This document shows positions 19,912-31,437 of a DNA stretch of 64,000 bases, in pieces. The notes below the pieces were generated by a model. It saw only the letters and a program-made list of their open reading frames with translations. It made no database searches and was not told the DNA's origin. The position numbers and the translations under genes were made by a program. This stretch comes from Colius striatus. Lineage: Eukaryota; Chordata; Aves; Coliiformes; Coliidae. Where the stretch lies: assembly GCF_028858725.1 (NCBI RefSeq), contig NC_084769.1, positions 12,463,501-12,527,500 on the forward strand, given 5' to 3'. Position 1 is the stretch's first letter; each line of letters opens with the position of its first letter.

Positions 19912-22900
19912 TTTGTAAACTCCATTCAGCTCTCTCAAGGTCAAACAGGGATGGGTGAGAGGTTAGAGCATTGCCTACCAAGTAATGCACACAGAGGAGG
20001 CTGCTCGCTTGCAACATCAGCCCAGGTTTATATTTCCTTTCCTGTCTTTTTTCAGTCTGTCCTTTGAAGTGGGGACTGTATGTTACATGCAGCCATTAGC
20101 AAAGTCGGCTTTATTTCCTTCTGAAACTTCGAGATGCTCCTGTCACACAAACAGAGCCCGAGGAGGAAACAGCCTGCCGTGCTCTCAGCCCATTGGCAGC
20201 AGAGCAACACCCTCTGTCCCGAGCGGGGAAGTGCAACCTTGCAGCCCTAGGCTAACCTTAGGTTAGAGCATCTGACATTCGAAACCTGAGGCTGTGAAGT
20301 ACTGAGGGGGGGCTGCACTTAACATTTCTGATGTTGAAACCAAACGCAATTCCTTGGCTTCTACAGCCCTCTGCTGTGATTCCACGCTGACTATTCCCGC
20401 GAGTGGCAGCTCCTGCAGCCCCGCTCTGTGCCCTGCTGAAAGGCGGGCAGGCAGGTCTCAGTACCAGCTACAGCCAAACAAATTAGAGGAACAATTATTT
20501 ACAACTGTGGGTTTACAATGTATCAAGTGCTAATTTCGAAGCAGACACATCTTAACTTGAAATTTCCGCTCCACCAGCCTCCTTCAAACAATCTGATCCA
20601 AATACCTTTTGCTTGCATGACTTTAGGGTTGCAGTTGAACTGTTCTTCCATAATTAAAAGATCACTTAACATTCCACAATGCCCTCCAGTTTCATGGTGA
20701 CACTGTCAAAACCGAGAAAACCTGATCTCATTATCCTAGCAGTAATTAAAGAGATCGGCAGTCAATTTGCTTGTTTTGTTTTGGCTTTGAAAGCCTGACA
20801 AGACACTGCCTCAGTAAGATCTCGCTTGGGTCTCTCTTCAGATGGAAAGCACTATATAAAGTGAGCAGTGTCTTCACTTTAAATATTTGGTTTCTGTTTT
20901 CCTATTTTAAACATTAATAAGCTATTACAGAAACAGGACTCTTGAGAGCTGTTAAAAACACGTATGGTCACACTTCTTTTTTTTCCTCCTGTTTTTGTAA
21001 ACAGAAAGACTCCTACTCCTTCAGGGCCAGTTAAAATGAAAGGTTAAGAATACTACACAGCAAAAGAGTTCCATCTAAGTATTTATGCCTTCCTGACCTT
21101 AGCAGCCAGCCAAAATTCAGAGCCCTGTTGGCTGCTTCGGCATAAAGGAAAGCTTCCAATGGAGGCAAACATTTACATCATGTCACAGTACTGATGCAGA
21201 AAGAATACTGGAAGTCCTGGTTCCCTGAGAACAGGAAGAAGAAATAAAATCCTTTTTTTTTCCCTTCACTGCTCTAAATATCACCGAGGGAGAGATTGCA
21301 ACCAGAAAACTGGGGAAGGTACATATGCATTCATCCAGATCTTAGTAGCTGGTCTGAGGCACAACACTGTTGTGACTGATGACACAACTGTTCTTAGACA
21401 GTATCTTGAAGATTGAGAAAATTATGTTTCACTACACTGGGAGGAAGACAAGCCTTCTGTATCTGTACCTCTCTGGAAACATCTAGACTGGCTCTGGTTG
21501 GAGCAAAGACCCCCATTTAATTTACAAAAAAGGCTTTTGTGAGAACAGCTCCCAGCGAGGAGAGGATGCAGGGGAGGAATGTGATGCTGTAAGTCACTGT
21601 TTACCTTGTTCAACACATCTTTCTTTGTTGTCTCAAAACAGCTGATGGCTTCTGAAAGAAATGCTTGAGATACAGCTCTCCTTAGAGCACATGGAGATCT
21701 AAGCTAGTCCATCTGTGCATTTGTTGTGCACTGAAGTAACACACAAAGATCTCGGTCTAAGTCTGTCCACAACAGTCACATCAGCCTAATGCTACAGCCA
21801 AACCCAACAGGTTCAATGGCCAGGGACAGGTACATCTGGAGGAGCCTTTGGAGGACACAACCATGGGGCTGTCACTCTCCAAACTGCTCTTGATGGAAGC
21901 TCCCACTCAGCCCCACGGACTCACTGCTGCTCCTGCTAACGTCACTTTGAGTCCAGCTCTTCAGAACACACATTCCCATTTGGTTATTTTTTTGCAGCCA
22001 GTGAGAGACAAGGAATGGCAATTTTCAAAGCCCTGTAACTCACACAGACCTGTGCAAAATTTCATAGAGAGACGTTTAAATCCCAAGACTGTATCTGAGG
22101 CTGCATTTCAAATGCCTGCTGCCAACAGTAGCTGAGTAAGAGTACTTAGGAGAGCTTGAGTGATTACTTTAGAGTAGAAATGTTAAGGCGGCCTAAATAT
22201 AGAGGTTGCTACGATCTCCATGCTCTCATTACCATAGCATCACTGTCTTAATTGTCTTGCCTGTCTCACAGCAGAAGATCAAACAGAGTTCACTGCAAGA
22301 AGAGAAAAGCGATGCTGAAAAACTCTTCCAAACTCCACTTCTGGATGGAGGACTGATTCCAATCTCAACTCCATCAACTTCAGATGGACAAGAGTTCCAG
22401 AAAGCAGCACCGATGCCCTTGGCTTCAGTCTGTTTATGTTTGCATTGGCCATGAATATTCAGCTTCATTCCTGGTAGCTTCCCACAGTAGTTTTCAGTTA
22501 TGGTGAATTACTTCATGACTATACCGAAAAACTGCGCATAAAAAGATGCAGCCCACAGAAAAACAGGCTTTGCAAGTCCTGGCTCAAGCGAGCAGATACA
22601 CTGTTGGAAGGTTTTCCTCTTACTCTCTATCTTCTCAGTAACAATCAAGTTTTTCTGCATCATTGAAGAAGGAAACTGAGTCAGGAAAAGCCAACACTCA
22701 AAAAATCCCTACCAAAACGTGGTTAAAGACTTGTGGAGGACATTCTTCTCGGAAATGATCTTTATACTCAACCACCAGCAAGAAGCTGCATGGAAGTTCA
22801 CTGGAAAGCACAGGTCAGCAAGGCCTGGCTGCTTTGCTTTGGAGAAACACTAACTTTATTCAACCAGAAATTTCAGACAGATTAAGCATAAGGCAGCCCT

Positions 22901-23914
22901 GATATTTATCTAGGAGCCAAGTCACTTGGCATCACCTCTCATGAAATCCCTCTCATCAACAGTTAAAAAAAACCCTGTAAAAATCTGTGAGAGCAAGAAA
23001 CTCTCCTAACGCTTGTCTGAGACTTAGAGGTGTGTTGTATACACCTATGGCCATTAAGGATAAAACCCAGCGTAGCAGCTTTCAAAAGCCAACATTGATT
23101 TGATGGAGATTTCGATTGTTAGGGATAAAGTTTAATTTCTTTCCTAACTTCTCTAACCAGAGGGGAAAAATCCACTGCAAAAACATTTCAGGAAGAAAAA
23201 CCCCCAAAGTGCTGTATCTGCAACACACGCACCAAACTCCACGGGGTTATGGATTGTCCATAACCCACAGCTGTGCTGCCTTAGATATTGACAATACATC
23301 ATTACATACAAGTTCCATCTCCGGAGGCAATGCCGTTCAGGTTTATCGCCATCCTGTTCAGGAGCTGTAGCAGGAATGGAATAGTTATCAAATGAAAAGA
23401 CAGTCAATCAGAGACTGCAGATCCCAGAGGAAGTTCCTTGGAGTATATCCAGCTTTCTTAACTACCAGACACTGGTAGTTCCTCACAATTGGTATGTAGC
23501 TTATAATAATTAATAACACCAGGTTAGTATGCATAATAATGATGCACAACAATAACATTTGAAGAAATAATATCAGATTAGTAGGCATTTCTCCTTCATT
23601 CCATAGGTAGTACAGTTTAACACGACTTTAGCAAGGTCTGGAGCTGGAAAATATCAGAAAAAGGAAGTCCCACAGCACCATTTCATGGTTTTACCAAAGA
23701 AGAAGTGGGAGCTTAACTGCAGCTGCAAACTTAACTCTGTGGGGCATTAGGATGTGAGCAACGTATGCCCAGCTCTGAAGAGCTCTTAGAAAAGGAAACA
23801 GAACATGGCATATTGTTCAGATGAATTGGTCTGATCACAAATGCTGAACTGTTGCAATAAAACCAGAACTTTTCATTTAGGTGCTTAAGTGGAAGTGGAG
23901 CTGGGCTGAAAACA

Positions 23915-23985
23915 TGACCACTGATCTGATCTCCATGTGCCTCAGCTGTAACAGAAGGATGATGCCTTATTTTTCAAGTGCCTAA
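23915..23985 (+). repeat. Possible ancient MIR-like SINE relic
   Basis: 'catgtgcctcagctgtaaca' followed by 'gaaggatgatgcc' resembles the MIR core 'cctcagtttc..catctgtaaaatggggataat'. The match is short and weak. Confidence 0.3.
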
Positions 23986-24721
23986 GTGTTATAAGGAAAA
24001 TAGTCCCTGCAGTATCATCTAATCATACATCAGGAATGACAGCTCCCTTCCAACAGAATTATGAAGCAACCTTCTGCTCTAGAGGGATCTTGCAGGTAAG
24101 GAATACAATTACACCCAGTGGTTCAAATAGATGTGCAGCAAATTGAAAGTGGGATCCCTTGCCTTTCCAGGTAACTCTTCCTTTCTATTCTCAAACCTCT
24201 CTCATTTTAACAGTTTGTCTCCCAGTCACCTTATGATGATATAGTAAAAATACCCCCTGTAACCCTCGTTGCTTTCCTATTAAAATATGTACTGCCACAC
24301 ACTGGTTTATTGATTCAAGGAAATAAATCTCTACTGGAGCCAATATTGACTTTTGTTATGAAAATGGAAGTGAATAAGTAACTGAATATTGATTTGGGAG
24401 AGGAATGATATATGACAAGCTAAAAAAAACCCAAGAAGAAATACAAGTAAAACTGCAGCAGGGAAAAGTATGTTTCAAAGCAACATTTCTAAAGTAGAGT
24501 CAATTCCAGACAACAATTATCTGATTAGAAAAAAACCAGTCTGTTGTTGCCAAATGCCTTAAAAGCCCCCATGAATAAGACAGATGGGTGCTCTTCTCTC
24601 TGCTTATGCCACAGGTTTCTATTTATATTACCTATTCTGGGTCCTAACAACAATTAGAGTTGGTCTGCTAAAGTTTGTTGCAACTCAGCTACTGTTCTCA
24701 ATGTGAAAGGCCTTCAGAATT

Positions 24722-24904
24722 ACAGAATCACAGGGGTGATGGTCAGGGTTGGAAGGGACCTCTGGAGATCACAGCCAGTCCAACCCCCTGCTCAGGCAGG
24801 TTCCCCTCAATCAGGTCACATAGAAACATGTCCAGGTGTGTTTTTAAAACGTCCAGAGACAGAGACTCCACATCCTCCCTGGCCAGCCTGTGCCAGGGCT
24901 CCCT
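24722..24904 (-). mobile_element. CR1 3' end fragment, left member of a head-to-head pair
   Basis: Begins with tail 'acagaatcacagg', then 'ggttggaagggacctctgga', 'caggtcacatagaaacatg' and 'ggccagcctgtgccagggct'. This is a CR1 3' end read on the minus strand, truncated at about 24904. Confidence 0.9.
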
Positions 24905-25058
24905 TGGTTGTGCAAAGAGGTTGTGGATGCCCCATCCTGGAAGCGTTCAAGGCCAGGTTGCTTGGAGGAACCTGGTCTAGTGGAAGGTGTCCTTGCAGAG
25001 GGAGCTGGAACTGGATGATCTTTAAGGTCCCTTCCAACCCAAACTATTCCATGATTTG
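24905..25058 (+). mobile_element. CR1 3' end fragment, right member of a head-to-head pair
   Basis: 'ggttgtggatgccccatcct', 'aacctggtctagtggaaggt', 'gatgatctttaaggtccctt' and tail 'ctattccatgattt' form a CR1 3' end of a different subfamily on the plus strand. Its truncated 5' end abuts that of the minus-strand fragment. Confidence 0.88.
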
Positions 25059-27225
25059 AACCATGGTTTGCAATACACACTGGGAACTCACAAGTGTCAC
25101 TGCTCTCTTGCAGCTCCCCACTGGCACCTAACTCATTCCATTAGCTGCACACGTTCCAGCAGCTAATTGAGGTCAGTGCATTTGTACAGGAAGAGTCTTC
25201 TGTGAGAATGGAGAAGACTGGTCAAAAAGCAACTCCTTAGGGGGAGTTCCAGAGATTTGTTACTCACAGGCCTTGAGTAGTCAAGAGCTTTCCTTCAGAA
25301 AATCCAAGCTGGAGCATCACATATCGGTTCCTTCAAGTCAAACTTTAGGATCAACCAAAAGGCAGAAAGCAGATTTTTTTAAGATTTAGCTGGTGCCCTT
25401 TCAAGAGTCTCTGGAGTAGTGAGTGAACATGCCTTCCTGCTCTGCAATCTGTTCAGCAAAGTGACAATCCTCTCATTTGCATTTTTTGACATACTCTGGT
25501 CATTGCCAAAACTCAAGCTGTAGAACACAGGCCAAAGGCTTTCCCCTGGCAGCTGTGTGCAAAGACCACAGCATCCCAAGGCAACAATTCTCCAGATGGC
25601 TTTTTTTTCCCCCCTTTCCCAGTAACTAAAAGCAGTGTGTTAACTGCTTCACTGGACCAGCTTCTCCACAGGTACTGAATTTCTCCAGGTACATGGGCAT
25701 AGGTGAGACTACTTTATGGGTCACACCCAGAGCTGTGTTCTGCAACAGCCACAGGCAAGCGAGCGAGTAGGCTTGGTATCTCTGCTGAAGCCCCTGGCAG
25801 TGATGTGGCCAATAAGAACTGACGTTTGGGGCCAATGTTCTGAGCACTGCGTTGTGAAACTCCCAACTCCAGCAGTGCAGATGAAGAAGCAGCACAGAGC
25901 ATTACACACAGCCCTGGGGGAGGGGCGGCCTGTGCCAAAACCACCCCCTCACAGCAAATCTGCAGAGCCAAAGACATGTATTTAACAGCTTCAAGCTCTG
26001 CTCATCTTCTAAACTCCAATGTAAAGACTCTGAGTCTCCCAAAGGACACCTTTTAAGATACCATTTAAAACCAATTTGAGACTGGAATGATTTTGATTGT
26101 TCTTTGGCTTCTGCAGAATTAAATGTTTAATTAAAGGACCACCCCTATAGAAAAGAAGATTCAGTTTAAGTGAAAAAAACTTTTCCCAAGGGGGGAAAAA
26201 AAATAAAAGACATTACTACAGACTACAAATGAAAACTAGTAATCTTTCCCTGTGTTTGAAAGAATACCTTTTCCTTTTTAACAGCAATTTTACAGAGGTT
26301 TGAAACCTTATAGAACTATGAATTAGCCAAAGTTTGAAGGCTCAGCGCAGTCTGAGACATGGGAATATGCCCAGTGCTGTTTGTGGGAACAGCCATGTGC
26401 CCTTCTGAAGTCTTTAACAGGTTTATTTTCTTTTCCACAAGGGCACAAACTGGCAGCAAGAAGCACCTTGGCAGGTTATGGCTATGCACAATAGGGTTCC
26501 CCAGATAATCAATCCCTGGCACTTTTATAAGTCACTGAGGTGGAATAACATCATTTTCCCTAACTGTACACACCTCTTTGAAACTGTACCAGCCTTAATA
26601 CTCCCTACTGGCTCTCCTGTTCCAACTCATTACATTTTATACCTCCCCACTTCAGCTTTAAACTGAAGTCAAGAGGAGCGACCGTCAATCACTGCTCTGG
26701 AGCCCTTTCACAACCTGTGGCCTGAACCCGATGCTTCACAAGCCCTCATTTACCACCACCACTGTGCCCGGGAAACTGCACCACGATTCAGGTTGCTCAT
26801 TAATACATCCTGGGGCTCTAATAAGCAAGTTTCCCATTGTTTGGTACATTTGCTTCATCTCCTCTGACTGAAATTTTAATGAGTTTAGGAAAGAGGCTTC
26901 ATTGGGAACTACCAGAAAAGTGGGAAAACAAGGATACTTTCTCAGAGATCTTGGAAACAAGCAAGTAACAAAAAGGCATCTGAGCAAACAAATCTCCAGC
27001 AGTAAGAGAACTGAAAGCTGCACACCCTGAAATCTTCTGTTTGCCAGAGGGCAAAAGTGATGCACTTCTGATTTTATGCAGTCAGTGATATATGAATGAG
27101 TTGTTTCTTGTCAACCTGATGCACCTTCTGAGAGTTAAGGAAAAGAAAAAGACAGAAACTCTTCTGTTACAGTAGTAGGGCAGATTAATAAGGGTGTAAC
27201 TGTTAGAAAACTACCTCTTCATTTA

Positions 27226-27590
27226 GAATATGGAACAGAACAGACCATTTCTGTTGGAAGGGACCAACAAGCATCATGTAGTCCAACTGCCTGACCAAAT
27301 CAGAGCTGACCAGAAGTCAAAGCATGTTGTTAAGGGCATTGTCCAAATGCCTCTTAAACACTGACAGGTTTGGGGCATCAACCACTTCTCCAGGAAGCCA
27401 GTTTCAGTGTCTCACTACTCAAGTAGCGAAATGCTTCCTAATGTCAGTCTAATGTCCTCCTCTGGCACAGCTTTGAATTGTTCTCATGCATCCTGTAACT
27501 GGATCCCAGGTAGAAGAAAGCAGCACCTCCCTCTCCACTTCTCCTCCTTTGGAAGATGTAAAGGGCAATTTCCCTCTTAAATCGCCAAAT
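27226..27590 (-). mobile_element. CR1 3' region fragment, older subfamily
   Basis: Starts at 'tctgttggaagggaccaaca', continues 'catgtagtccaactgcctg', 'ggcatcaaccacttctccag', 'gaaatgcttcctaatgtcag' and 'tgtaactggatcccaggtag', all reverse-complement CR1 3' landmarks. The right boundary is uncertain. Confidence 0.75.
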
Positions 27591-27870
27591 CTCTTCCACG
27601 ACACAGATAAACACAAAACAATTGTCAGGACAAATTTGGAGACCAGAGAGAAATGCATTTCACTCAAAGATAACAAGCAGATTTCTACTTAATCCAGTGG
27701 ACATGTGGTTTAGGGTTTTTTTAATCCCAGATATGCATCCACTCAATTAAAACAGTTCAGCTGATGCCAGGAAATTGGTGTGCTTCAGCCATCAGGTGTG
27801 TTTTTCAAGGCAGAAGCACAAGGGTCCTAGAAGGGCCAAACATCCTAGACTCAAGTCACTCAACTTACAT

Positions 27871-27909
27871 ATGCATGTATGCAATAAATATATTTATATA
27901 TATATTGAT
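27871..27909. repeat. AT-rich simple sequence (TATA-type)
   Basis: Alternating 'atatttatatatatattg' with adjacent 'atgcatgtatgc'. Low complexity only. Confidence 0.8.
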
Positions 27910-28299
27910 GTTATGCAAACAAAGAGTAGTTAGATGAGTGAGCTCTTCAGGACTATCACACAGCTTGGGGCATCTCCACATGCACCCCAGTGGTTGATCC
28001 AAGTTGAAGGGGAATCTTCTTAATTTTTCAATGAGGAACAATGTGTTTCAATTAATAGAAAAGAACTCTTAATAGAAAGAAGCAAACAAACAAGATGGCA
28101 ATTGGAGGAAAACAGAACAGGTTGGAAGTGTAACTCAGTTTGACCAAAGAAGATACAACCCCTAAGATGCAGATACATTTCTATTAGTGTAACAGCTATT
28201 TTATCTATGACCCACCACCTTATCAATAAGTAAAGCCTATGAAATATCAATGGTGGAAAATGTTCTTAAATACCCCAGAAATAATGAACAGCAAGTTAC

Positions 28300-28370
28300 C
28301 TTCCGATCTTCTTTAAAGACTTCAGCAGCCGTTGTAAAATGTGGAATGGCGTTTTTACAGTGGGGACACC
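28300..28370 (-). CDS. PDIA5: PDIA5 coding exon carrying the CPHC active site
   Basis: The 71-bp exon follows an 'aaacag' acceptor with a modest pyrimidine tract ('tttctcccc') and ends AAG|GTAACT. It begins GG to complete the tryptophan codon, then reads CPHCKNAIPHFTTAAEVFKE and DRK. CPHC is a variant CxxC redox site known for the C-terminal domain of PDIA5. Length and both phases equal those of the CGHC exon at 49890, which is the footprint of an old module duplication that kept its intron positions. A 27-bp minisatellite begins 34 bp upstream of the splice acceptor, in the zone where the branch point normally sits. Confidence 0.95.
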
Positions 28371-28403
28371 CTGTTTGTATGGGGAGAAAACGGCAAAAAA
28401 CAT

Positions 28404-28484
28404 CAGTTGTAAATGAGATATTGGGACAAACAGTTGTAAATGAGATATTGGGACAAAGAGTTGTAAATAAGATATTAGGACAAA
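28404..28484. repeat. 27-bp minisatellite, three tandem units
   Basis: Three adjacent 27-bp units (28404-28430, 28431-28457, 28458-28484). The first two are identical; the third differs at a few positions. On the plus strand each reads 'cagttgtaaatgagatattg' plus 'ggacaaa'. It sits in the PDIA5 intron starting 34 bp upstream of the CPHC exon acceptor. An open frame crossing it (repeat VVNEILGQT) is a by-product of the 27-bp period. Confidence 0.97.
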
Positions 28485-31190
28485 CTCAAGACACACAGTG
28501 AACCGGTGGAAAATTTGTATTAGAAACAATTCTAGGTGAGAGTTCTCCAGTTCTGGGAAGAACTGGACAATGCATCTGTAGATCATGTGTCAGCCACAAG
28601 AATTTAGGCACGTGATTAAAATTCCTCTGACTGTGAGCAGTTTAAGTGTATACTTAACAGTTACGTGACATCTCTTATGGGGACCATGGTACAGGGGGCT
28701 TTTCTCCATCGCCAGTCCCTTAAGAGCATTTTAAGATCAGCCACAGACAGATCCTTTTCCTTGATGCTAGGTCTCCTCATGGGAGTTACCACATAGGTTG
28801 TTGTTGCTGGTGGCACAGGTACCAGCTATGTTTGGACAAGGGAATAAAGACAGCACATCCATGAACCCGAGGAGGTTGGAAGTTGGGAACGTTCTAAATG
28901 CTGGGGGTGTTTAGAAGTGTTTGGGAATTGCCTGTGCTAGAACCAAGCCATCAGGAACACAAGGCAGTGGAAAAGAAGCACATCCAAGGGGCTACACATC
29001 TTTCCCTTCTAGAGAGCAGAGGTCCCATCCCAGGTTAGGAAGACTGCTGCTGGCCTTCCTGGAGACCTCCCTCCTGTTCACCACAAATGGGCAACCCTAG
29101 AAGAGTTTTACAGCCATGGGCAGACGAGAACCACACAGCTTTGTGTGGGAGATGGGCTGATGCTTCTTTGTACCACCACAGCATTGAACAAAAAGCCAGT
29201 CCATCTCCTGCTTAAAAATGCACTAAACTTACTTAAACATTTCGGAAGAAGGGGAACGTTCTTGTTCCCCTTCTGCTCTCTTGACTTAAGGGTCAGATGT
29301 GAGTGCTCTTAATTCAGAAGCAATGTTTATTGTGTAGGATTAATCTGAACTACTCTCAGAATGGCAATACTAGGTAAGGCTTTGAAAAGGAAAGTATCTG
29401 CATAGGCGTAACAAATCACTTTTTTCAAACACAACATAAAGAGATTGTTGCAAGCAAAGACTCAGGACACTTTTTTTTGCTCAGATGCATGTAAAAAAAG
29501 GAATGGACAGACTTCTGTTGAACCTGTATTATACTAGCAAGAGCACTAGCAAAGCCTGCTATTGTTTCTGGATAGGAACAGAACTGAGCACAGATGAGCT
29601 GCTCACAAACTCCAATTTCAGCTTACGCTACTGTCCTTTACCAGTATTTTACAATGACAAACAAGTGGTTGTGTTACTTTTAAGTCAGTACTGAAAAAAT
29701 GCTCTCTTAGGAGGCTTGCAGCTACCCTCTCATAAACTGCACTCACTCTTCTAGCTGACAGGAAAACAGTACCTGTGCATAAACAATGGACACCAGAAAA
29801 TGGCTTCACGCCCCTTTCCTCTTCACCAAAATGCAATTTCATTGCTTATACGCAACGCTCTGAATTTCAGAGTATTTTCTTCTTTAGAATAGCATTTTCA
29901 AAGCACTACAATGACACACGTGTCACTGAGAGTCTATGCAGTAACTAAGCATATTGAAAAGTCTAGAGGACATTTCCTGGGAAATTGAGGCACTCCTGCA
30001 AATCCATCTCAATGGCTCCAAACTACGCAGTGTAGTGGTAGCCTATCCTCATGGTGGCTGTGTTTCAGCGTGAGATAGCACAGGTCCTCTACAGCTTGCA
30101 AACTATTAACTTGGTTGAGCTGTTTGGCATTTGCTGGGAAGGAAAAGGTCAAGAAAGAAAGGATGAGGAGAAAGAGAAGGTGGTGGAGGCTAGGGTTCCA
30201 CGCTGCTCCCATTTACATCAGCCCACCCTGGAGACCCACTTTCTCTCTCACCACTTGCCTGTCCTGTCTGATACTGAAAGCCTCTGGGTCAGCCTACCTC
30301 TTCATACATCTAGGATGATTTCCTACACTGGGGAGTGGCTGCCTCGGTTGATGTTAACACTGCCCTACACAAAGAAATCAGAACTAGTGACATCTAAAAA
30401 GATTCACAGAGACAAAAAAAAGAAAAGGGGAGAAAAGTCATGCACCCCTAAACAGAGAACACTTCTAGTCTGTATGCTCACATGCTGCAGTTTGCTGGAA
30501 AGCACTTCCAACTGCTAGACTAAAACATAACGACTCCTAGAAACGTTAAACCTTTCAGGTTCCTCTTTCTGCTTTTGCTCTTCAACTTGAAATTTAGATT
30601 TCAAACAATGAATAAAAGATATTTCCAGAGAAACGTGAGAATTTGTCATCTCATTCCCTTCTAACACCTTACAGCTGATGTATTTCCCATCTCACATGTG
30701 CTGGATCTGCAGAGGACACGGCATTTGGTAAAGCCTCTAAGCTCCCACTAAAGATGCAGCAGGTAAGAGCTCTCCAGCAGAACATGATGCAACCACAGCA
30801 AGCACGTTCTTTCAGACACAGAAAATTCCAGTCGCTATTAAAAATGCAAGCTGCCGTTTTACAGGGTCAACAGATGTAAGAAAATAATCCAAGTAGCTGT
30901 TCAGCCAGTAACTGCTCAGAGAAGCATCAACAGCTGCTCAACATCTCTTCCACCCCAGCAAGGCACCACTGCACATGCTGCTGCATAGTGTTCAATAGGT
31001 GGCATTGAGGAGAGCTTTAAGCATGGTTCTCATGAGCATGGTTCTCAGCAAAGATGCACATCTTGTAAGGTCAAAAGGGAGCATCCAATTACCTAGATTA
31101 TCACAGCATTTTGGGAAAGGTAGGCAAAACTAAATGTGCCTTGAGGTGGTGGTCAACAACACCACACAGAGGAGAGGAGCACCAAGTAAT

Positions 31191-31437
31191 TATAGAATCA
31201 TAGAATGGTAGGAGTTGGAAGGGACCTTTAGAGATCATCTAGTCCAACCCCCCTGCAGAAGCAGGTTCACCTAGATCAGGTCGCATAGGAACATGTCCAG
31301 GTAGGTCTTGAAGACCTCCAGAGAAGGAGACTCCACAACCCCTCTGGGCACCTGAACAGTGAAATAGTTTTTTCTTATGTTTAAGTGGAACTTTTTGTGT
31401 TCCAGCTTCATCCCATTACCCCTTGTCCCGTTAGAAA
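31191..31437 (-). mobile_element. CR1 3' end with (ATTCTATG) tail
   Basis: 'tatagaatcatagaatgg' is two tail units read in reverse, followed by 'gttggaagggacctttagag' and 'aggaacatgtccaggtaggt', and it ends near 'ccccttgtcccg'. A stretch of about 30 bp is missing at 'tctgggcacctgaacagtg' where 'ggcagcctgtgccagggctc' would be expected. It is similar to the 16427 copy. Confidence 0.93.

Larger units (their letters stand above)
19337..28299 (-). other. PDIA5: PDIA5 intron (9.0 kb) between the CPHC exon and the GYPTF exon
   Basis: Donor GTAACT at 28299, acceptor 'tttcag' at 19337. It contains small CR1 fragments at about 19.85, 24.7-25.06 and 27.2 kb, a possible SINE relic near 23.9 kb and an AT microsatellite near 27.9 kb. 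The blocks 20.0-24.7 and 25.1-27.2 kb otherwise look unique with no supported exon. Confidence 0.9.

Noticed and set aside
20140..20460. Possible CpG island or promoter in the intron
   Set aside because: Only a modest rise in GC and a handful of CpGs; no TATA or initiator context and no exon with a donor downstream.
28404..28484. Possible CRISPR-like repeat array
   Set aside because: The units are directly adjacent with no spacers, in a vertebrate intron; it is a minisatellite.
28250..28501. Open frame with a repeated VVNEILGQT-like peptide
   Set aside because: The 27-bp repeat is a multiple of three, so it stays open automatically; the frame also runs antisense across a real PDIA5 exon.
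30051..30518. 155-codon plus-strand open frame inside the PDIA5 intron
   Set aside because: Antisense to the gene, with a low-complexity K/E-rich middle and no recognisable domain.
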